A DNA stretch of 64,000 bases from Mucilaginibacter defluvii (GCF_039543225.1 NZ_BAABJI010000002.1:868001-932000), one strand, 5' to 3'; positions 26,365 to 36,254 are shown, numbered from the stretch's first letter. Numbers and translations: made by a program. Notes: generated by a model not told the origin, from the letters alone.

Positions 26365-28122
26365 TTAACGTGTTAACAAACGCCCGACAGGGTATCTTAA
26401 ATAGGTTTGTTCGAAAAATGGTGAATTTTGATAAATAAATTCCAGTTGCGCAGAGCCGCTTTTCGCTAATTTAGTATCTGCGGCCTTTGCCGAGTCCAGT
26501 TTTTTTTGCAGATCGGGATGAGTTTTGAGATATTGAGTTGCGATATCCTCAAATACATAATCGGAATAGTGTTCTTTTTGCCCCAGTATCGAGTCAAAAA
26601 ATCCCCAGGCAAAGAAGGAGTCAACGCCCTGCGGCTCCAGCGTTTCTACTATATATCGGTTAACAGGCTGATCGGTATACACCAGATAGTCTCCTTTGTA
26701 GAATTTCACTTTATTGTTATCAACCGTTTTGAGCGATACGTCATAATGCAAATAATGTCCCTCATAAGGTTTAGAGCGTGTTTTATAGTCAGCTATATAA
26801 TAGGTTTGTACAGTTAACGTAGTGTCCTGCTGCAACTGCTTCATCGCCACCTTATTTAACCTGAACAAATCAATTATTCTCCCCCACGCCTGCGGAATAA
26901 TGTACGCTATCGGTTTGTTTACCGTAATTGTGGCTTTGTACGTATTATAATATTTTATTTGTTTGGTAAAGGGCTTATTCCTATCGTAGTATAATCTTTG
27001 CAAACCGCTGATATCGCTTGGTTTGTGCCCGGCCTCAAACCCTTTAAAGGTTATCATATCAAACTTATCGGCATCGAGCCCCCAGTTGAGCGCGTAAGTT
27101 TGTTGTTTGGCAACAGCAGCATCTGCCTGTCTTTTCAATTCACCTATTTTTTTAGCATCACGCTGGCATATGTTAATCAGGCTTTGCATAAACGTGTAGG
27201 TTGCATATACCTTTTTGTTATAAGGCTTAAGCATATGTGTCTCCGTCATGTAACTGATCACGTTATGCTGCGCGCCGTACCCGGTAGAAAATCGCGGCGT
27301 TTCTAAAAAAGCTACAATGCCCGAGTCGGGCTTTTCCTTCATGCTTTCCACGTAAGGCGTCATCTCGTAACCACCTGCCGCCATGCGCTTATACAATTCA
27401 GGTGATAGTGTTTTGGATGTATAATCGGCCAAAATAGGATTTTGTTTATCTTTCTGCGTTTCAATAAGCGTCATTACATACTGGTAGTCAGCACCATTAC
27501 TTGCGTGGTTATCAAGCAATACTTCCGGCTGCCAGGTATTAAATATCTGCATAAACGCCAACGCGTTACGGCTGTCGGCTTTTATGAAATCCCGGTTTAA
27601 ATCAAGGTTACGATAATTACCCCTGAAGCCGTATGCGACAGGCCCATTCTGACTGATACGCGATACTCCCCTGTTCAGGCCGCCATCAATATTATACAGC
27701 GCGATAAAGCACAAGACTACATCATTGGGTAGTTTTTTATCTTTCAGCAAATCTCGCGTAAGCATCATGCTGGCATCAATACCCTCAGGTTCGCCCGGGT
27801 GTATACCATTGTTGATAAGCAGCACCCGCTTATTTTGCTTTTTTAATACGACGGGATCAAACACCCCGCTTTTTGAAAGTACGACTAAGGTGAGTGGTTT
27901 GCCAACATCGGTACTTCCATAATTAAACAAGTGCATTTGCCTGGGGTGTTGCTTTGCCAAAGCCTGGTAATAGGCCGTTACTTCGGCGTAGGTGGCGGTG
28001 TAATTTTTATCGCTGCTTTTTTCAAACGGTGTAAGCTGGGCAGAAGCGGTAAATATGGAAATAACAGCTAACCCAATTGTAATGTATAAGATTTTTATAT
28101 GTGACGATATTTTACGGTGCAT
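26365..28122 (-). CDS. M14 family zinc carboxypeptidase
   Basis: 585 aa from ATG 28122 (MHRKISSHIKILYITIGLAV, signal peptide ending ASAQ). The upstream frame extension to 28302 covers the promoter and was rejected. Zinc ligands fit M14: H108 and E111 in IHPGEPEG, then H206 in LLDNHASNG. NLDLNRDF (172-179) supplies the substrate-binding Asn/Arg pair, and a Glu in IVAFLETPRFST may be catalytic. Secreted M14 peptidases remove C-terminal residues or cleave peptidoglycan stem peptides. The remaining C-terminal 200 residues are beta-rich. It stands alone with its own promoter box. Confidence 0.88.
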   Translation of the reverse strand: MHRKISSHIKILYITIGLAVISIFTASAQLTPFEKSSDKNYTATYAEVTAYYQALAKQHPRQMHLFNYGSTDVGKPLTLVVLSKSGVFDPVVLKKQNKRVLLINNGIHPGEPEGIDASMMLTRDLLKDKKLPNDVVLCFIALYNIDGGLNRGVSRISQNGPVAYGFRGNYRNLDLNRDFIKADSRNALAFMQIFNTWQPEVLLDNHASNGADYQYVMTLIETQKDKQNPILADYTSKTLSPELYKRMAAGGYEMTPYVESMKEKPDSGIVAFLETPRFSTGYGAQHNVISYMTETHMLKPYNKKVYATYTFMQSLINICQRDAKKIGELKRQADAAVAKQQTYALNWGLDADKFDMITFKGFEAGHKPSDISGLQRLYYDRNKPFTKQIKYYNTYKATITVNKPIAYIIPQAWGRIIDLFRLNKVAMKQLQQDTTLTVQTYYIADYKTRSKPYEGHYLHYDVSLKTVDNNKVKFYKGDYLVYTDQPVNRYIVETLEPQGVDSFFAWGFFDSILGQKEHYSDYVFEDIATQYLKTHPDLQKKLDSAKAADTKLAKSGSAQLEFIYQNSPFFEQTYLRYPVGRLLTR

Positions 28123-28127
28123 GGCCG

Positions 28128-28135
28128 CAAAGTTA
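28128..28135 (-). promoter_or_regulatory. -7 promoter box of the M14 peptidase gene (TAACTTTG)
   Basis: Read on the minus strand this is an exact TAnnTTTG that ends 5 nt before the ATG at 28122. No good -33 TTG is seen at the expected distance. Confidence 0.4.
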
Positions 28136-28336
28136 CACTTATATTCCTGACCATGATTTTTGGGAATTAACGATGGACAGGATTTTATTCTTTTAATTTG
28201 TATAACTGTGATGCAGAGCCGGTCGAAGCAATAACAAACTATTCCTGCTCGCACACACCCATCGACAAGCTCAAGATAACAGCCATTTTTATCGACTGAC
28301 AAGCATTTTGTAAATTCATAGATTCCAAAAATCCGA

Positions 28337-29245
28337 TCAAGATAAGTAGTTTACATACCGCTCTTCAAAAGTGCCATCATCAAACAAATCTATCAAACCG
28401 TAGCCCGGCGCGGTTTCGCGGCGGTTACCGTTCCACCAGGCACCACTTACGGCGCCATCGCATATATAAGTTACGTTATTATATTCCAGGCGCTCGCGCA
28501 GATGTATGTGGCCGCTAAGGCATAACTTTACATTAGGGTGCCGGTAAAAAAGCTTGATGATTTTTAATACATCGGTATGCATATCGCCACCATACATTTG
28601 CCAGCGGTTTACAATATTATCCTCAATCAGGTTAGTTGCGGTTAATATGGGTATATGCGACATGATAAGCACAGGTGTTTTACTGTCCGTATTTTTAAGT
28701 TCCTGCTCTAACCAGCTAAACTGCGCATCTCCCAGCTTACCGATATACCAGGTGCCGTCAATATCCAGGTTCACACTGTCCAGCATGATCAATTTCCAGC
28801 CATTCTTCATCATGCTGTAATATGGGTTGCTGAGTTGTAATTGGTCAAGCGCGTATTGTTTGCCGTAAACCGCCTGGCCCTTAGTATCTTCGGCCCACCA
28901 TATATCATGGTTGCCAAGGCAATAAGTTACCGGCAGGCTGCAATCACTTTTCAGAATATCCTTGTACAGCTTCCACTGCGCGTTAATGGTATCCAGGTTT
29001 TCCTTATTCATATCAAAAACAATGTCGCCGCCATTCAATATCATATCCACCTTAGGCGTTTGCTGCTGTACATGGTGCAGGCATTTAGCAAACTTTGCAG
29101 GTGCGCCCAGTTCGTTTTTTAGATGAACATCAGTTAAATGGGCGACACGCAAAACCCGCTTGCGCACCGGATTTGGTGATGCCAACGTTATTGATGGCGT
29201 TAACAATGCAGCGCCAAGGGTTTTTAATACAGATCTTCTTTGCAT
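28337..29245 (-). CDS. Exported calcineurin-like metallophosphoesterase
   Basis: 302 aa. The N-terminus (MQRRSVLKTLGAALLTPSIT) is a twin-arginine-like export signal. Metallophosphoesterase motifs appear in order: HLTDVHLK, NGGDIVFD, CLGNHDIWW, IMSHIP and LSGHIHLRE, giving the Asp, His and Asn ligands of a di-metal centre. Substrate unknown: such exported enzymes act on nucleotides, phospholipids or phosphoesters in the periplasm. It has a -7 box TAGCTTTG at 29271-29278 (minus strand), so it is probably transcribed alone. Confidence 0.85.
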   Translation of the reverse strand: MQRRSVLKTLGAALLTPSITLASPNPVRKRVLRVAHLTDVHLKNELGAPAKFAKCLHHVQQQTPKVDMILNGGDIVFDMNKENLDTINAQWKLYKDILKSDCSLPVTYCLGNHDIWWAEDTKGQAVYGKQYALDQLQLSNPYYSMMKNGWKLIMLDSVNLDIDGTWYIGKLGDAQFSWLEQELKNTDSKTPVLIMSHIPILTATNLIEDNIVNRWQMYGGDMHTDVLKIIKLFYRHPNVKLCLSGHIHLRERLEYNNVTYICDGAVSGAWWNGNRRETAPGYGLIDLFDDGTFEERYVNYLS

Positions 29246-29345
29246 CTTGACTTCAAGTATAGCTATGCGGCAAAGCTATCACCGCATATGCTATTAGATG
29301 AATAAAGTGTATTATAAAATGGTTAAATTCGCTTGTTGCGTAGTA

Positions 29346-31424
29346 TTATTGCAAATAAACAGTCTGCGTAAAAGCGCCGTTAACGGCAGCATCCCAAACC
29401 TCAAGCCTCATCCACTTGCGGCCTTTCAGATCAACCGGCCAACTGAACTTTTTATTGCCGAAAGCCTGTGTGCTGTTCAACTCTATACGATGACGATAAA
29501 CTTTGCTGCCATCGCCCGAAATTATCTCTGCAAAACTGAGCGGGAAAGTCCAGTTTATTTGTGCGTTCACCGTTACCCTTCCGTTTGCGGGCAACTTTAA
29601 CGTTCCGCCGGATGGAGCACCGTTAACGCTGAATTTAGGCAGCATAATTTCACCTGTAGAGGTAAAAAATTCACCTTGCTTAATCACGTCCAAAACCGGT
29701 TGCCAGCCTTGTTTATAGTCAGGCAGTTTATCCATCTTCAGGTAGTTCACATTGAGGTGGGCGTACATTTCATTTTCAGGCTCAACGGTAAACAGGTCGG
29801 CTTCGGCTATAATGTGTTTCTTTAGTCCCCAGTTATTCATGTCATCCAGTAAGTCAAACACCCGGTCGCCAAAGCGTGGCTTTGACAGATCGGCCGGAAT
29901 ATGCTTCCAGGCACCACCCATAAAATGGTCGGACAGGAAAAACTTTTCATCTTTATACTTATCCGGGTAGCCGGTTGAACCTTTGGTACGTGGGTGAGCC
30001 GTCCACATCAGTCCATTTTCTGCTTCCATCAGCTTCAGCATGTCTTCTTTATTGCCTATATGGTAAACCTTGCCGTAGCCCGGTACTTCGCTCACAAAAG
30101 GCTGATCCGCTTTGCGCGACATTACCCAGTAAACGGGTTTGGGGAAAAACGACAGCCAATGCCCGCCTAAAAATTCGTTCGGCTCTTCGCCGGGTAGTAA
30201 TAAAAATTTATCGTTTGAAAAACGAGCACATATATCATGCAGTGCCTTTAACTCGGGCAAACGCAGACTGTCTGGCCCTTTAGGATGTGCTGTATAATGG
30301 AATTCGGCGAGGTGAATAATATCGATACCTGTATTTTTAAACACCTTAACAAAATTCGGGCTATCTGGCACCGGCTTGCCTTTTCGCACAACGTTCATAA
30401 CAAATTCATTATGAAAATGGCTCGACAAGGTTTTATACCCCGCTACTTTAGGATAAACATCATTGTGCGTAAACTTTTTGACCTCCGCCAATGTAGCAGC
30501 AGGTGATCCCGCACTCAGCAAAATAAAAAAGTTTAACCGCTGCTGCGTGTTAGGCGGTGCGTTAAACCAGGGCACAAAGCGCTTATCGCCCTCCAACTCC
30601 TGCCGTATGCCTATACCATAGCCTGGCAATAGGTTACGGTAGTTACTACCGTGCCACACAAATTTCAAGTTAAAAGCTTCATCCAACGGATAAAAGTATT
30701 GATGCGGTGCCGGGAAAACAGCCATATTGCCAGCCTTGCCTTCTGCAATAATTGTACGGTATTTAACAGCCAGATTTTGGCTTGCATCACCTGCATTGAC
30801 GGCTGCTGTCTGCAGTTTATTATCGGTTGATGACCACGAAATATTTTTCCAAGCAGGTGATTGGCTTACTAACCCGGCATCATATACAATAGCGGTTGAG
30901 TCGACCGGAGTAGACATAACAGCCGCTATATTTACCAGCGGCGAGCCATTATATAGCGTAATTTCAATTGCTCCGTTGAAGGATGAGGCGCTTACCTTGC
31001 CAACCCTCACCACAGTTCGTGATCCGGCGGTGCTAACACTGGTGCTACCCTTTTCAAATTTAACGGCGTATGATTGATGCGGCTTTTGGGGCACCTTATC
31101 AAAAAATATATTCCAGCCATTTTGCGATATCAGGTCGCGCTTACCAACGGTAAGTACAAATGCCGGATCAAGATTACTGCTTACTTCTTTGTAAGTATTG
31201 CCCTGGGCAATCTGCATACTTTTAAATAACGGTGAACCCGCTTTTAAATCAAGTAGCAATACCCCTTTTCGATTATTGCCGGCCGGCCAGTTAAGCGTTA
31301 ATACATCATTTTTAACGGTAGCCTTAACCGGGCCGGTTTTACTAAATCCTTTAAAATTTACAGGGGTTTGGGCATTAAGCAGCGCAGGGCATAGCCATAA
31401 CACAAGTAATAGTGCTTTTCGCAT
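29346..31424 (-). CDS. Secreted PHP-like protein of unknown function
   Basis: 692 aa with a signal peptide (MRKALLLVLWLCPALLNAQ). The N-terminal 300 residues are beta-rich. The middle holds SHFHNEFVMNVVRKGKP, GIDIIHLAEFHYTAHPKG, LLPGEEPNEFLGGHW, WTAHPRTKGSTG and IIAEADLFTVEPENEMY. These His/Asp/Glu clusters in this order resemble the metal-binding motifs of PHP-domain phosphoesterases (CehA/McbA-like), but I cannot align all of them. The C-terminus adds another beta domain. It stands alone between the phosphoesterase and msrB genes. The function is unassigned. Confidence 0.6.
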   Translation of the reverse strand: MRKALLLVLWLCPALLNAQTPVNFKGFSKTGPVKATVKNDVLTLNWPAGNNRKGVLLLDLKAGSPLFKSMQIAQGNTYKEVSSNLDPAFVLTVGKRDLISQNGWNIFFDKVPQKPHQSYAVKFEKGSTSVSTAGSRTVVRVGKVSASSFNGAIEITLYNGSPLVNIAAVMSTPVDSTAIVYDAGLVSQSPAWKNISWSSTDNKLQTAAVNAGDASQNLAVKYRTIIAEGKAGNMAVFPAPHQYFYPLDEAFNLKFVWHGSNYRNLLPGYGIGIRQELEGDKRFVPWFNAPPNTQQRLNFFILLSAGSPAATLAEVKKFTHNDVYPKVAGYKTLSSHFHNEFVMNVVRKGKPVPDSPNFVKVFKNTGIDIIHLAEFHYTAHPKGPDSLRLPELKALHDICARFSNDKFLLLPGEEPNEFLGGHWLSFFPKPVYWVMSRKADQPFVSEVPGYGKVYHIGNKEDMLKLMEAENGLMWTAHPRTKGSTGYPDKYKDEKFFLSDHFMGGAWKHIPADLSKPRFGDRVFDLLDDMNNWGLKKHIIAEADLFTVEPENEMYAHLNVNYLKMDKLPDYKQGWQPVLDVIKQGEFFTSTGEIMLPKFSVNGAPSGGTLKLPANGRVTVNAQINWTFPLSFAEIISGDGSKVYRHRIELNSTQAFGNKKFSWPVDLKGRKWMRLEVWDAAVNGAFTQTVYLQ

Positions 31425-31499
31425 AGTTATTCAATTGGTGGGGGCAAGATATAATTTTCTGTGCAAACCCAAACTAATTGACTTAAGCTAACAAAAATG

Positions 31500-32012
31500 T
31501 TATAAAGCGCTATCGGGCTGAAAATCTAACGAAACGGAGTTCATGCAATAGCGTTTGTGTGTTGGCGGCGGGCCATCATCAAAAATATGCCCTAAGTGCG
31601 AATCGCAACGTGCGCATTTAACTTCAATACGCTCCATACCTATCGAGTTATCCTCAACGTAGGTCACACTGTTCTTCCTAACCGGTTCAAAAAAACTCGG
31701 CCAACCGCATTCGCTGGCAAATTTAGCGTCTGACCGGAAAAGCTTGTTGCCGCACACCGCGCAATAATATGTTCCTTTAGCTGTGGCATTCCAGTATTTG
31801 CCGGTGAACGCGCGTTCAGTAGCCGCTTCGCGCGCTACCTTGTATAGCTCTGTCGGCAAAATCTTTTTCCATTGGGCGTTACTTACCTTTAACTTTTTAG
31901 TATCGGTGTTGGAGTAATACGGGTTGTTTTCATGCCCCTTTTCACTTTTTATATTTTGGGCGAATGCACCCATGCCCAGGGTAAGTAGAAATAAAATGAT
32001 GGTTAGTCTCAT
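31500..32012 (-). CDS. msrB: Exported peptide-methionine (R)-S-oxide reductase
   Basis: 170 aa with a signal peptide (MRLTIILFLLTLGMGAFAQ). MsrB features are present: zinc-binding CAVC and CARCDSHLGH, ECGWPSFF, and catalytic Cys in KRYCMNSVSLDF. It reduces methionine-R-sulfoxide, here probably in the periplasm. It is transcribed divergently from the cytoplasmic-type msrA, with 204 bp between their starts. The pair covers both sulfoxide stereoisomers, but in different compartments. Confidence 0.93.
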   Translation of the reverse strand: MRLTIILFLLTLGMGAFAQNIKSEKGHENNPYYSNTDTKKLKVSNAQWKKILPTELYKVAREAATERAFTGKYWNATAKGTYYCAVCGNKLFRSDAKFASECGWPSFFEPVRKNSVTYVEDNSIGMERIEVKCARCDSHLGHIFDDGPPPTHKRYCMNSVSLDFQPDSAL

Positions 32013-32216
32013 AAATCAGTTTTGTATTAATTAAAAGCGTATGTTAAACGCGTTATAATTGTATAAACGATATACTTTAGTAAACGGATGCCGTCAAATA
32101 TGCATTTGATGTTTGAATGACAATATTTTAACAGTACCCGCCAAGATGGCGTTAATTACTGCCATAAAGGGTGTGGCACGACTGTTGAATTACACCTGGA
32201 ACTAATCAAAAAATAT

Positions 32217-32705
32217 ATGAGCATTGAAAAAGCTATTTTAGCCGGAGGCTGCTTTTGGGGTGTTGAAGAACTGATAAGGCAATTACCCGGCGTTAAAAGC
32301 ACGATGGTTGGATACACCGGCGGAGACGTACCGAACGCCACCTATCGTAACCACGGTACGCATGCCGAGGGCATCGCCATTACCTTTGATCCGGAAATAA
32401 TATCATACCGTAAATTGCTGGAATATTTTTTCCAGATACATGACCCTACTACGCGAAACCGCCAGGGTAATGATATCGGCACCTCATACCGTTCAGCTAT
32501 TTTTTACCTGGATGAACAACAGAAAGAAACTGCTTTAAAGCAGATTAATGAGATGGAAGCATCAGGCAAATGGCCAGGTAAAATTGTGACCGAAGTTGTA
32601 CCTGCCGGTGATTTTTGGGATGCCGAAGAGGAGCATCAGGATTACCTGCAAAAGCATCCGTTTGGTTACACCTGCCACTTTGAGCGGCCTGATTGGACAT
32701 TGTAA
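32217..32705 (+). CDS. msrA: Peptide-methionine (S)-S-oxide reductase
   Basis: 162 aa with no signal peptide, so cytoplasmic. The catalytic motif is [10 protein letters not shown] (Cys12), followed by [50 protein letters not shown] and [21 protein letters not shown]. It reduces methionine-S-sulfoxide with thioredoxin. The frame is complete. A strong hairpin terminator follows 18 bp after the stop, so it is monocistronic. Confidence 0.95.
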   Translation: MSIEKAILAGGCFWGVEELIRQLPGVKSTMVGYTGGDVPNATYRNHGTHAEGIAITFDPEIISYRKLLEYFFQIHDPTTRNRQGNDIGTSYRSAIFYLDEQQKETALKQINEMEASGKWPGKIVTEVVPAGDFWDAEEEHQDYLQKHPFGYTCHFERPDWTL

Positions 32706-32723
32706 TAACAAACTAACACGTAA

Positions 32724-32757
32724 AAAAACGGAAAGCCTATAACGGCTTTCCGTTTTT
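32724..32757 (+). terminator. Terminator of msrA
   Basis: A 14-bp stem (AAAAACGGAAAGCC and complement) with a 6-nt loop and T5 end follows the msrA stop. Confidence 0.88.
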
Positions 32758-33012
32758 ACTGTTATCGCATTAATGTATACAGGCTTTAATTATTAAAAGG
32801 TTTTATTTAACTTAACACAACTATAACCATTTGGATAATATTTAGCAATACTATTGTTCTGTATTAGTTTCACCGGACATATTAACTTGTTATAGCGCAA
32901 ACTTTAATCGGTAAATACCGTAAAACAATCGATTTCTGAACGCTTATAATCGAGGATTTATTGGTCTTTTTTAATATACAAATCTATTTCACACTTAATC
33001 TCACAATTTATT
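32758..33012 (+). other. AT-rich intergenic region before the hydrolase gene
   Basis: With the 18 bp after msrA and its terminator this makes a 307-bp gene-free stretch. It probably holds the promoter of the downstream hydrolase and possibly a long leader. I saw no TAnnTTTG match, small ORF or strong hairpin. Confidence 0.45.
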
Positions 33013-33834
33013 ATGAAAATCACCACAACTGACGGAGTTGAAATTTACTACAAGGATTGGGGCACAGGTCAACCTATCGTGTTTCACCATGGCTGGCCGC
33101 TTTCAAGCGACGACTGGGACCTGCAAATGATGTTCTTTGTACAAAAGGGATATCGCGTTATCGCGCATGACCGCCGCGGGCATGGCCGATCAACCCAAAC
33201 CTCCGAAGGCAATAACATGGATACCTATGTTGAAGATGTTAAGCAATTGATGGATGCGCTTAATATTCAAAATGCCATCCACATCGGTCACTCAACAGGC
33301 GGCGGCGAGGTAATCAGGTATGTGGCCAAATATGGTGGTAATGGCCGTGTTGCCAAGGCCGTGCTTATCAGCGCGGTAACTCCTATAATGGTTAAAAATG
33401 AAAACAACCCGAACGGCGTGCCGCCTGAAGTTTTTGATGAGATACGCAAGAACACTGCAACCAACCGTACACAATATTTCCAGGATTTTACCACGCCATT
33501 CTTCGGTTATAACCGCGAAGGCGCAAAAGTTTCGCAAGGCATTAAGGACAACTGGTGGCGCCAGGGCATGATGGGCGGCATCAAAGCCCACTATGATTGC
33601 ATCGCGGCGTTCTCTGAAACGGATTTTACCAATGACCTGAAAAATACCGAAGTGCCTGTTTTGGTATTGCATGGCGAAGACGACCAGATTGTACCGTTTG
33701 AAACTACGGGTAAAATTGCCGTAACGTTGTTAAAGAACGGTAAATTGATATCATACCCTGGCTTTCCGCATGGTATGCCTACTACCGAGGCCCCTACAAT
33801 CAATGCCGATATTTTGGCGTTTATAGAGGAATGA
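33013..33834 (+). CDS. Non-heme chloroperoxidase-like alpha/beta hydrolase
   Basis: 273 aa, no signal peptide. The alpha/beta hydrolase triad is visible: nucleophile Ser94 in GHSTGGGEV, acid Asp in LHGEDDQIVPF and His in GFPHGMPTTEA. The FHHGWPLSSDDWD oxyanion region and HDRRGHGRST match the cofactor-free chloroperoxidase/perhydrolase group (often called Cpo), which are mostly esterases in practice. Perhaps linked to peroxide chemistry. A hairpin follows. Confidence 0.87.
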   Translation: MKITTTDGVEIYYKDWGTGQPIVFHHGWPLSSDDWDLQMMFFVQKGYRVIAHDRRGHGRSTQTSEGNNMDTYVEDVKQLMDALNIQNAIHIGHSTGGGEVIRYVAKYGGNGRVAKAVLISAVTPIMVKNENNPNGVPPEVFDEIRKNTATNRTQYFQDFTTPFFGYNREGAKVSQGIKDNWWRQGMMGGIKAHYDCIAAFSETDFTNDLKNTEVPVLVLHGEDDQIVPFETTGKIAVTLLKNGKLISYPGFPHGMPTTEAPTINADILAFIEE

Positions 33835-33855
33835 TATTAAATATTGATCTTATAG

Positions 33856-33881
33856 AAAGGGTGACTGTAAAGTCGCCCTTT
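33856..33881 (+). terminator. Terminator after the hydrolase gene
   Basis: A 10-bp stem (AAAGGGTGAC with GTCGCCCTTT, one G-T pair) and a short T-rich tail. Confidence 0.7.
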
Positions 33882-33938
33882 ATTGTTTGAAGGCTATTTA
33901 CTTAAAGCTGTTGCAACAGATAAATAAACTTTTAAGCG

Positions 33939-33946
33939 TATTTTTG
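33939..33946 (+). promoter_or_regulatory. -7 box of the antiporter gene (TATTTTTG)
   Basis: An exact TAnnTTTG lies 49 nt before the start at 33996. The nearest upstream TTG (33911-33913) is 25 bp away, a little far. Confidence 0.45.
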
Positions 33947-33995
33947 AATAATCTTTCTGGCGTATTAATCTATCTAAAGCTATTACAATTGTTCA

Positions 33996-35603
33996 ATGCA
34001 TAACTCTTTACTACAATACCTGCTTTTATTATCGGCTACGTTTCTGCTTATTTTACTGGCCCGGCGTTTAAAGATTGCCTATCCTATTTTTTTGGTATTA
34101 GCCGGGCTTATTGTAAGCAATATACCGGGTATGCCCGAAATCAATATTGAGCCTGAGCTGATATTCCTGATATTTTTACCCCCACTGCTTTACGAAGCCG
34201 CCTGGTGGACATCGTGGAATGAGTTTTGGAAATGGAAACGCCCAATATCATTGCTTGCCTTTGGTTTGGTTTTTCTGACGTCTACCGTGGTGGCTTATAC
34301 GGTATCGGCAATAATACCCGGTTTCTCATTGGCTACCGGTTTCCTGCTCGGCGGTATCATATCGCCTCCTGATGCTATTGCCGCTACCTCGGTTTTAAAA
34401 ACCATCAGGGTACCTAAACGTATCATTACCATTTTAGAGGGCGAAAGCCTGGTTAATGATGCATCAAGCTTAACGGTATTCCGTTTCGCGCTGGCTACTA
34501 TCATGGCCGGGGCTTTTTCTTTTAGTGATGCCTCCGTAAGTTTTGTTAACATGACGGTGATGGGTATTATCATCGGGTTAGCGGTTGCGCATGTTGCTTA
34601 CCTGATCCATAGGTTTCTGCCAACCACCGCCAGTATCGATTCGGCTTTTACGCTGATAGCCCCTTACGTAATGTACCTCGTGGCAGAGCATTTTCATTAT
34701 TCGGGTGTAATGGCTGTAGTAAGCGGCGGACTGTTTTTATCGTACCGCTCACACGAAATTTTTCAGGATGGCCAAAGCCGGCTGCAAACCATCAATGTAT
34801 GGTCAACCATCTCCATAATCCTCAACGGATTGGTTTTTATCATGATCGGCCTTGGTTTGCCCGGTATTGTTGCAGGTTTAGAGGGGTACTCATTAATGCA
34901 AGCTTGTACGTATGGCTTATTGGTCAGCGCCCTGGTCATTATTATCCGCATGGCGTGGATTTACCCAGCTACATTCATCCCCCGTTGGTTATTTAAAAGC
35001 ATACGAGAGAATGAGCCAAACCCGGGTTGGAAAGGGCCTTTTGTAATTGGCTGGGCAGGTATGCGCGGCGTAGTTTCGTTAGCGGCAGCATTATCGCTTC
35101 CACTTACTATGGAAAACGGTCAGCCATTGCCGGAGCGAAACCTGATCATTTTCATCACCTTTGTAGTAATATTGGTAACGCTTGTCTTTCAGGGCTTAAC
35201 CCTTCCATTAATTATAAAGGCGTTAAAAATAGAAGAGATGGACATTGCTGCGCCGCTTGAGCAGCAGGAAGCTGAAATACGGATCAGGTTAACTGAAATA
35301 GCACTAAACCGGTTACAGGATAAACATAAAGAGGAATTAGAAGGCAACAGTTTATTGATGGCTGTGCAAGCCGAATACCAAAATAACCTTAAGCATACCC
35401 AGGAAAAACTGGTTTGCATGGAATGTGCCGAAAACGGGCAGCGCGAACTGGTTATTTACCGACGGGTAATTAAAGACATTTATAAAGCACAACGCCGCGA
35501 ACTTTACCATCTGCGCAAAAGAAAGCTGTATTCAGACGAAGCCATCAGGAAAGAAGAACTACAGGTAGATATTGCCGAGGTTCGTATTATTACATTGCAA
35601 TAG
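33996..35603 (+). CDS. Na+/H+ antiporter (NhaP / CPA1 family)
   Basis: 535 aa. About 12 membrane helices occupy residues 1-415, with CPA1 motifs FLPPLLYEAAWWTSWNEF, GGIISPPDAIAATSVLK, ILEGESLVNDASSLTVFRFA (the ND pair for ion binding) and GWAGMRGVVSLAAALSLP. The last 120 residues are a charged, helical cytoplasmic tail (for example KIEEMDIAAPLEQQEAEIRI). It exchanges Na+ or K+ for protons at the inner membrane for pH and salt balance. The exact cation is not determinable. Transcribed alone. Confidence 0.92.
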   Translation: MHNSLLQYLLLLSATFLLILLARRLKIAYPIFLVLAGLIVSNIPGMPEINIEPELIFLIFLPPLLYEAAWWTSWNEFWKWKRPISLLAFGLVFLTSTVVAYTVSAIIPGFSLATGFLLGGIISPPDAIAATSVLKTIRVPKRIITILEGESLVNDASSLTVFRFALATIMAGAFSFSDASVSFVNMTVMGIIIGLAVAHVAYLIHRFLPTTASIDSAFTLIAPYVMYLVAEHFHYSGVMAVVSGGLFLSYRSHEIFQDGQSRLQTINVWSTISIILNGLVFIMIGLGLPGIVAGLEGYSLMQACTYGLLVSALVIIIRMAWIYPATFIPRWLFKSIRENEPNPGWKGPFVIGWAGMRGVVSLAAALSLPLTMENGQPLPERNLIIFITFVVILVTLVFQGLTLPLIIKALKIEEMDIAAPLEQQEAEIRIRLTEIALNRLQDKHKEELEGNSLLMAVQAEYQNNLKHTQEKLVCMECAENGQRELVIYRRVIKDIYKAQRRELYHLRKRKLYSDEAIRKEELQVDIAEVRIITLQ

Positions 35604-35677
35604 CTCCAATAACAGCAGCATTGATATTGTTTAATGTTATACGAAATGCTTAATGTTTATTTGTAGGCTACCTATTG

Positions 35678-36190
35678 TTAAAATGCTAAACCAACTTGAA
35701 AACCAATAGTAAAGGTTGTTGGCCGGTCGTTCCCAAAGCGTAACGGCAAAGGCAACGCTGCGAACATACTGCTTGATTTACCTTTAATTACCGTTTTGTT
35801 AAGCACCGGTGTCAAGCCATATCTACCGGATGTTTCAAAGGCTGCCCTCCCTGCAAAAGTCCAGCCTTTACCAAGTGCAACCAATACTCCGGGGTGAAAC
35901 ATAAAGTTGGCCATTTTACTCGTACCGTTCTCGGCACGGATGGTCGGGACAAATTCTGCGGAAAAGCCAATTTTTGCACTCTTCCAGATATTGATGCCAG
36001 TGGGCATGCCTACGACATAATGATCGCCAAAGTTTGTGTCAGTGCCTGCACTGCTAAATGTAACTATAGGATGAAGAAGGCCCACATAACCAGCAATCCT
36101 TGGATAATTTTGTAACTGTATATTGTTTTGAGCGAATGTTGTTGAAGAAATTGAGGTCAACATTGCTATTAATATTTTAAATGCTTTCAT
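35678..36190 (-). CDS. Putative outer-membrane protein of unknown function
   Basis: 170 aa with a signal peptide (MKAFKILIAMLTSISSTTFA, cleaved before QNN). The mature part is made of short beta-strand-like segments ending in aromatic residues and the C-terminal TFTIGFQVGLAF, which suits a small outer-membrane barrel. No named family recognised. It lies 64 bp downstream of the ChrB-AraC gene, same strand; a near-consensus box (TAAAATTG) sits 5 nt before its start. Confidence 0.6.
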   Translation of the reverse strand: MKAFKILIAMLTSISSTTFAQNNIQLQNYPRIAGYVGLLHPIVTFSSAGTDTNFGDHYVVGMPTGINIWKSAKIGFSAEFVPTIRAENGTSKMANFMFHPGVLVALGKGWTFAGRAAFETSGRYGLTPVLNKTVIKGKSSSMFAALPLPLRFGNDRPTTFTIGFQVGLAF

Positions 36191-36254
36191 ACAGGCAATT
36201 TTAGCGTCAATTGCCTACGCAAAATAGAACCTGCTTTACAAATTTGTACCTTTT

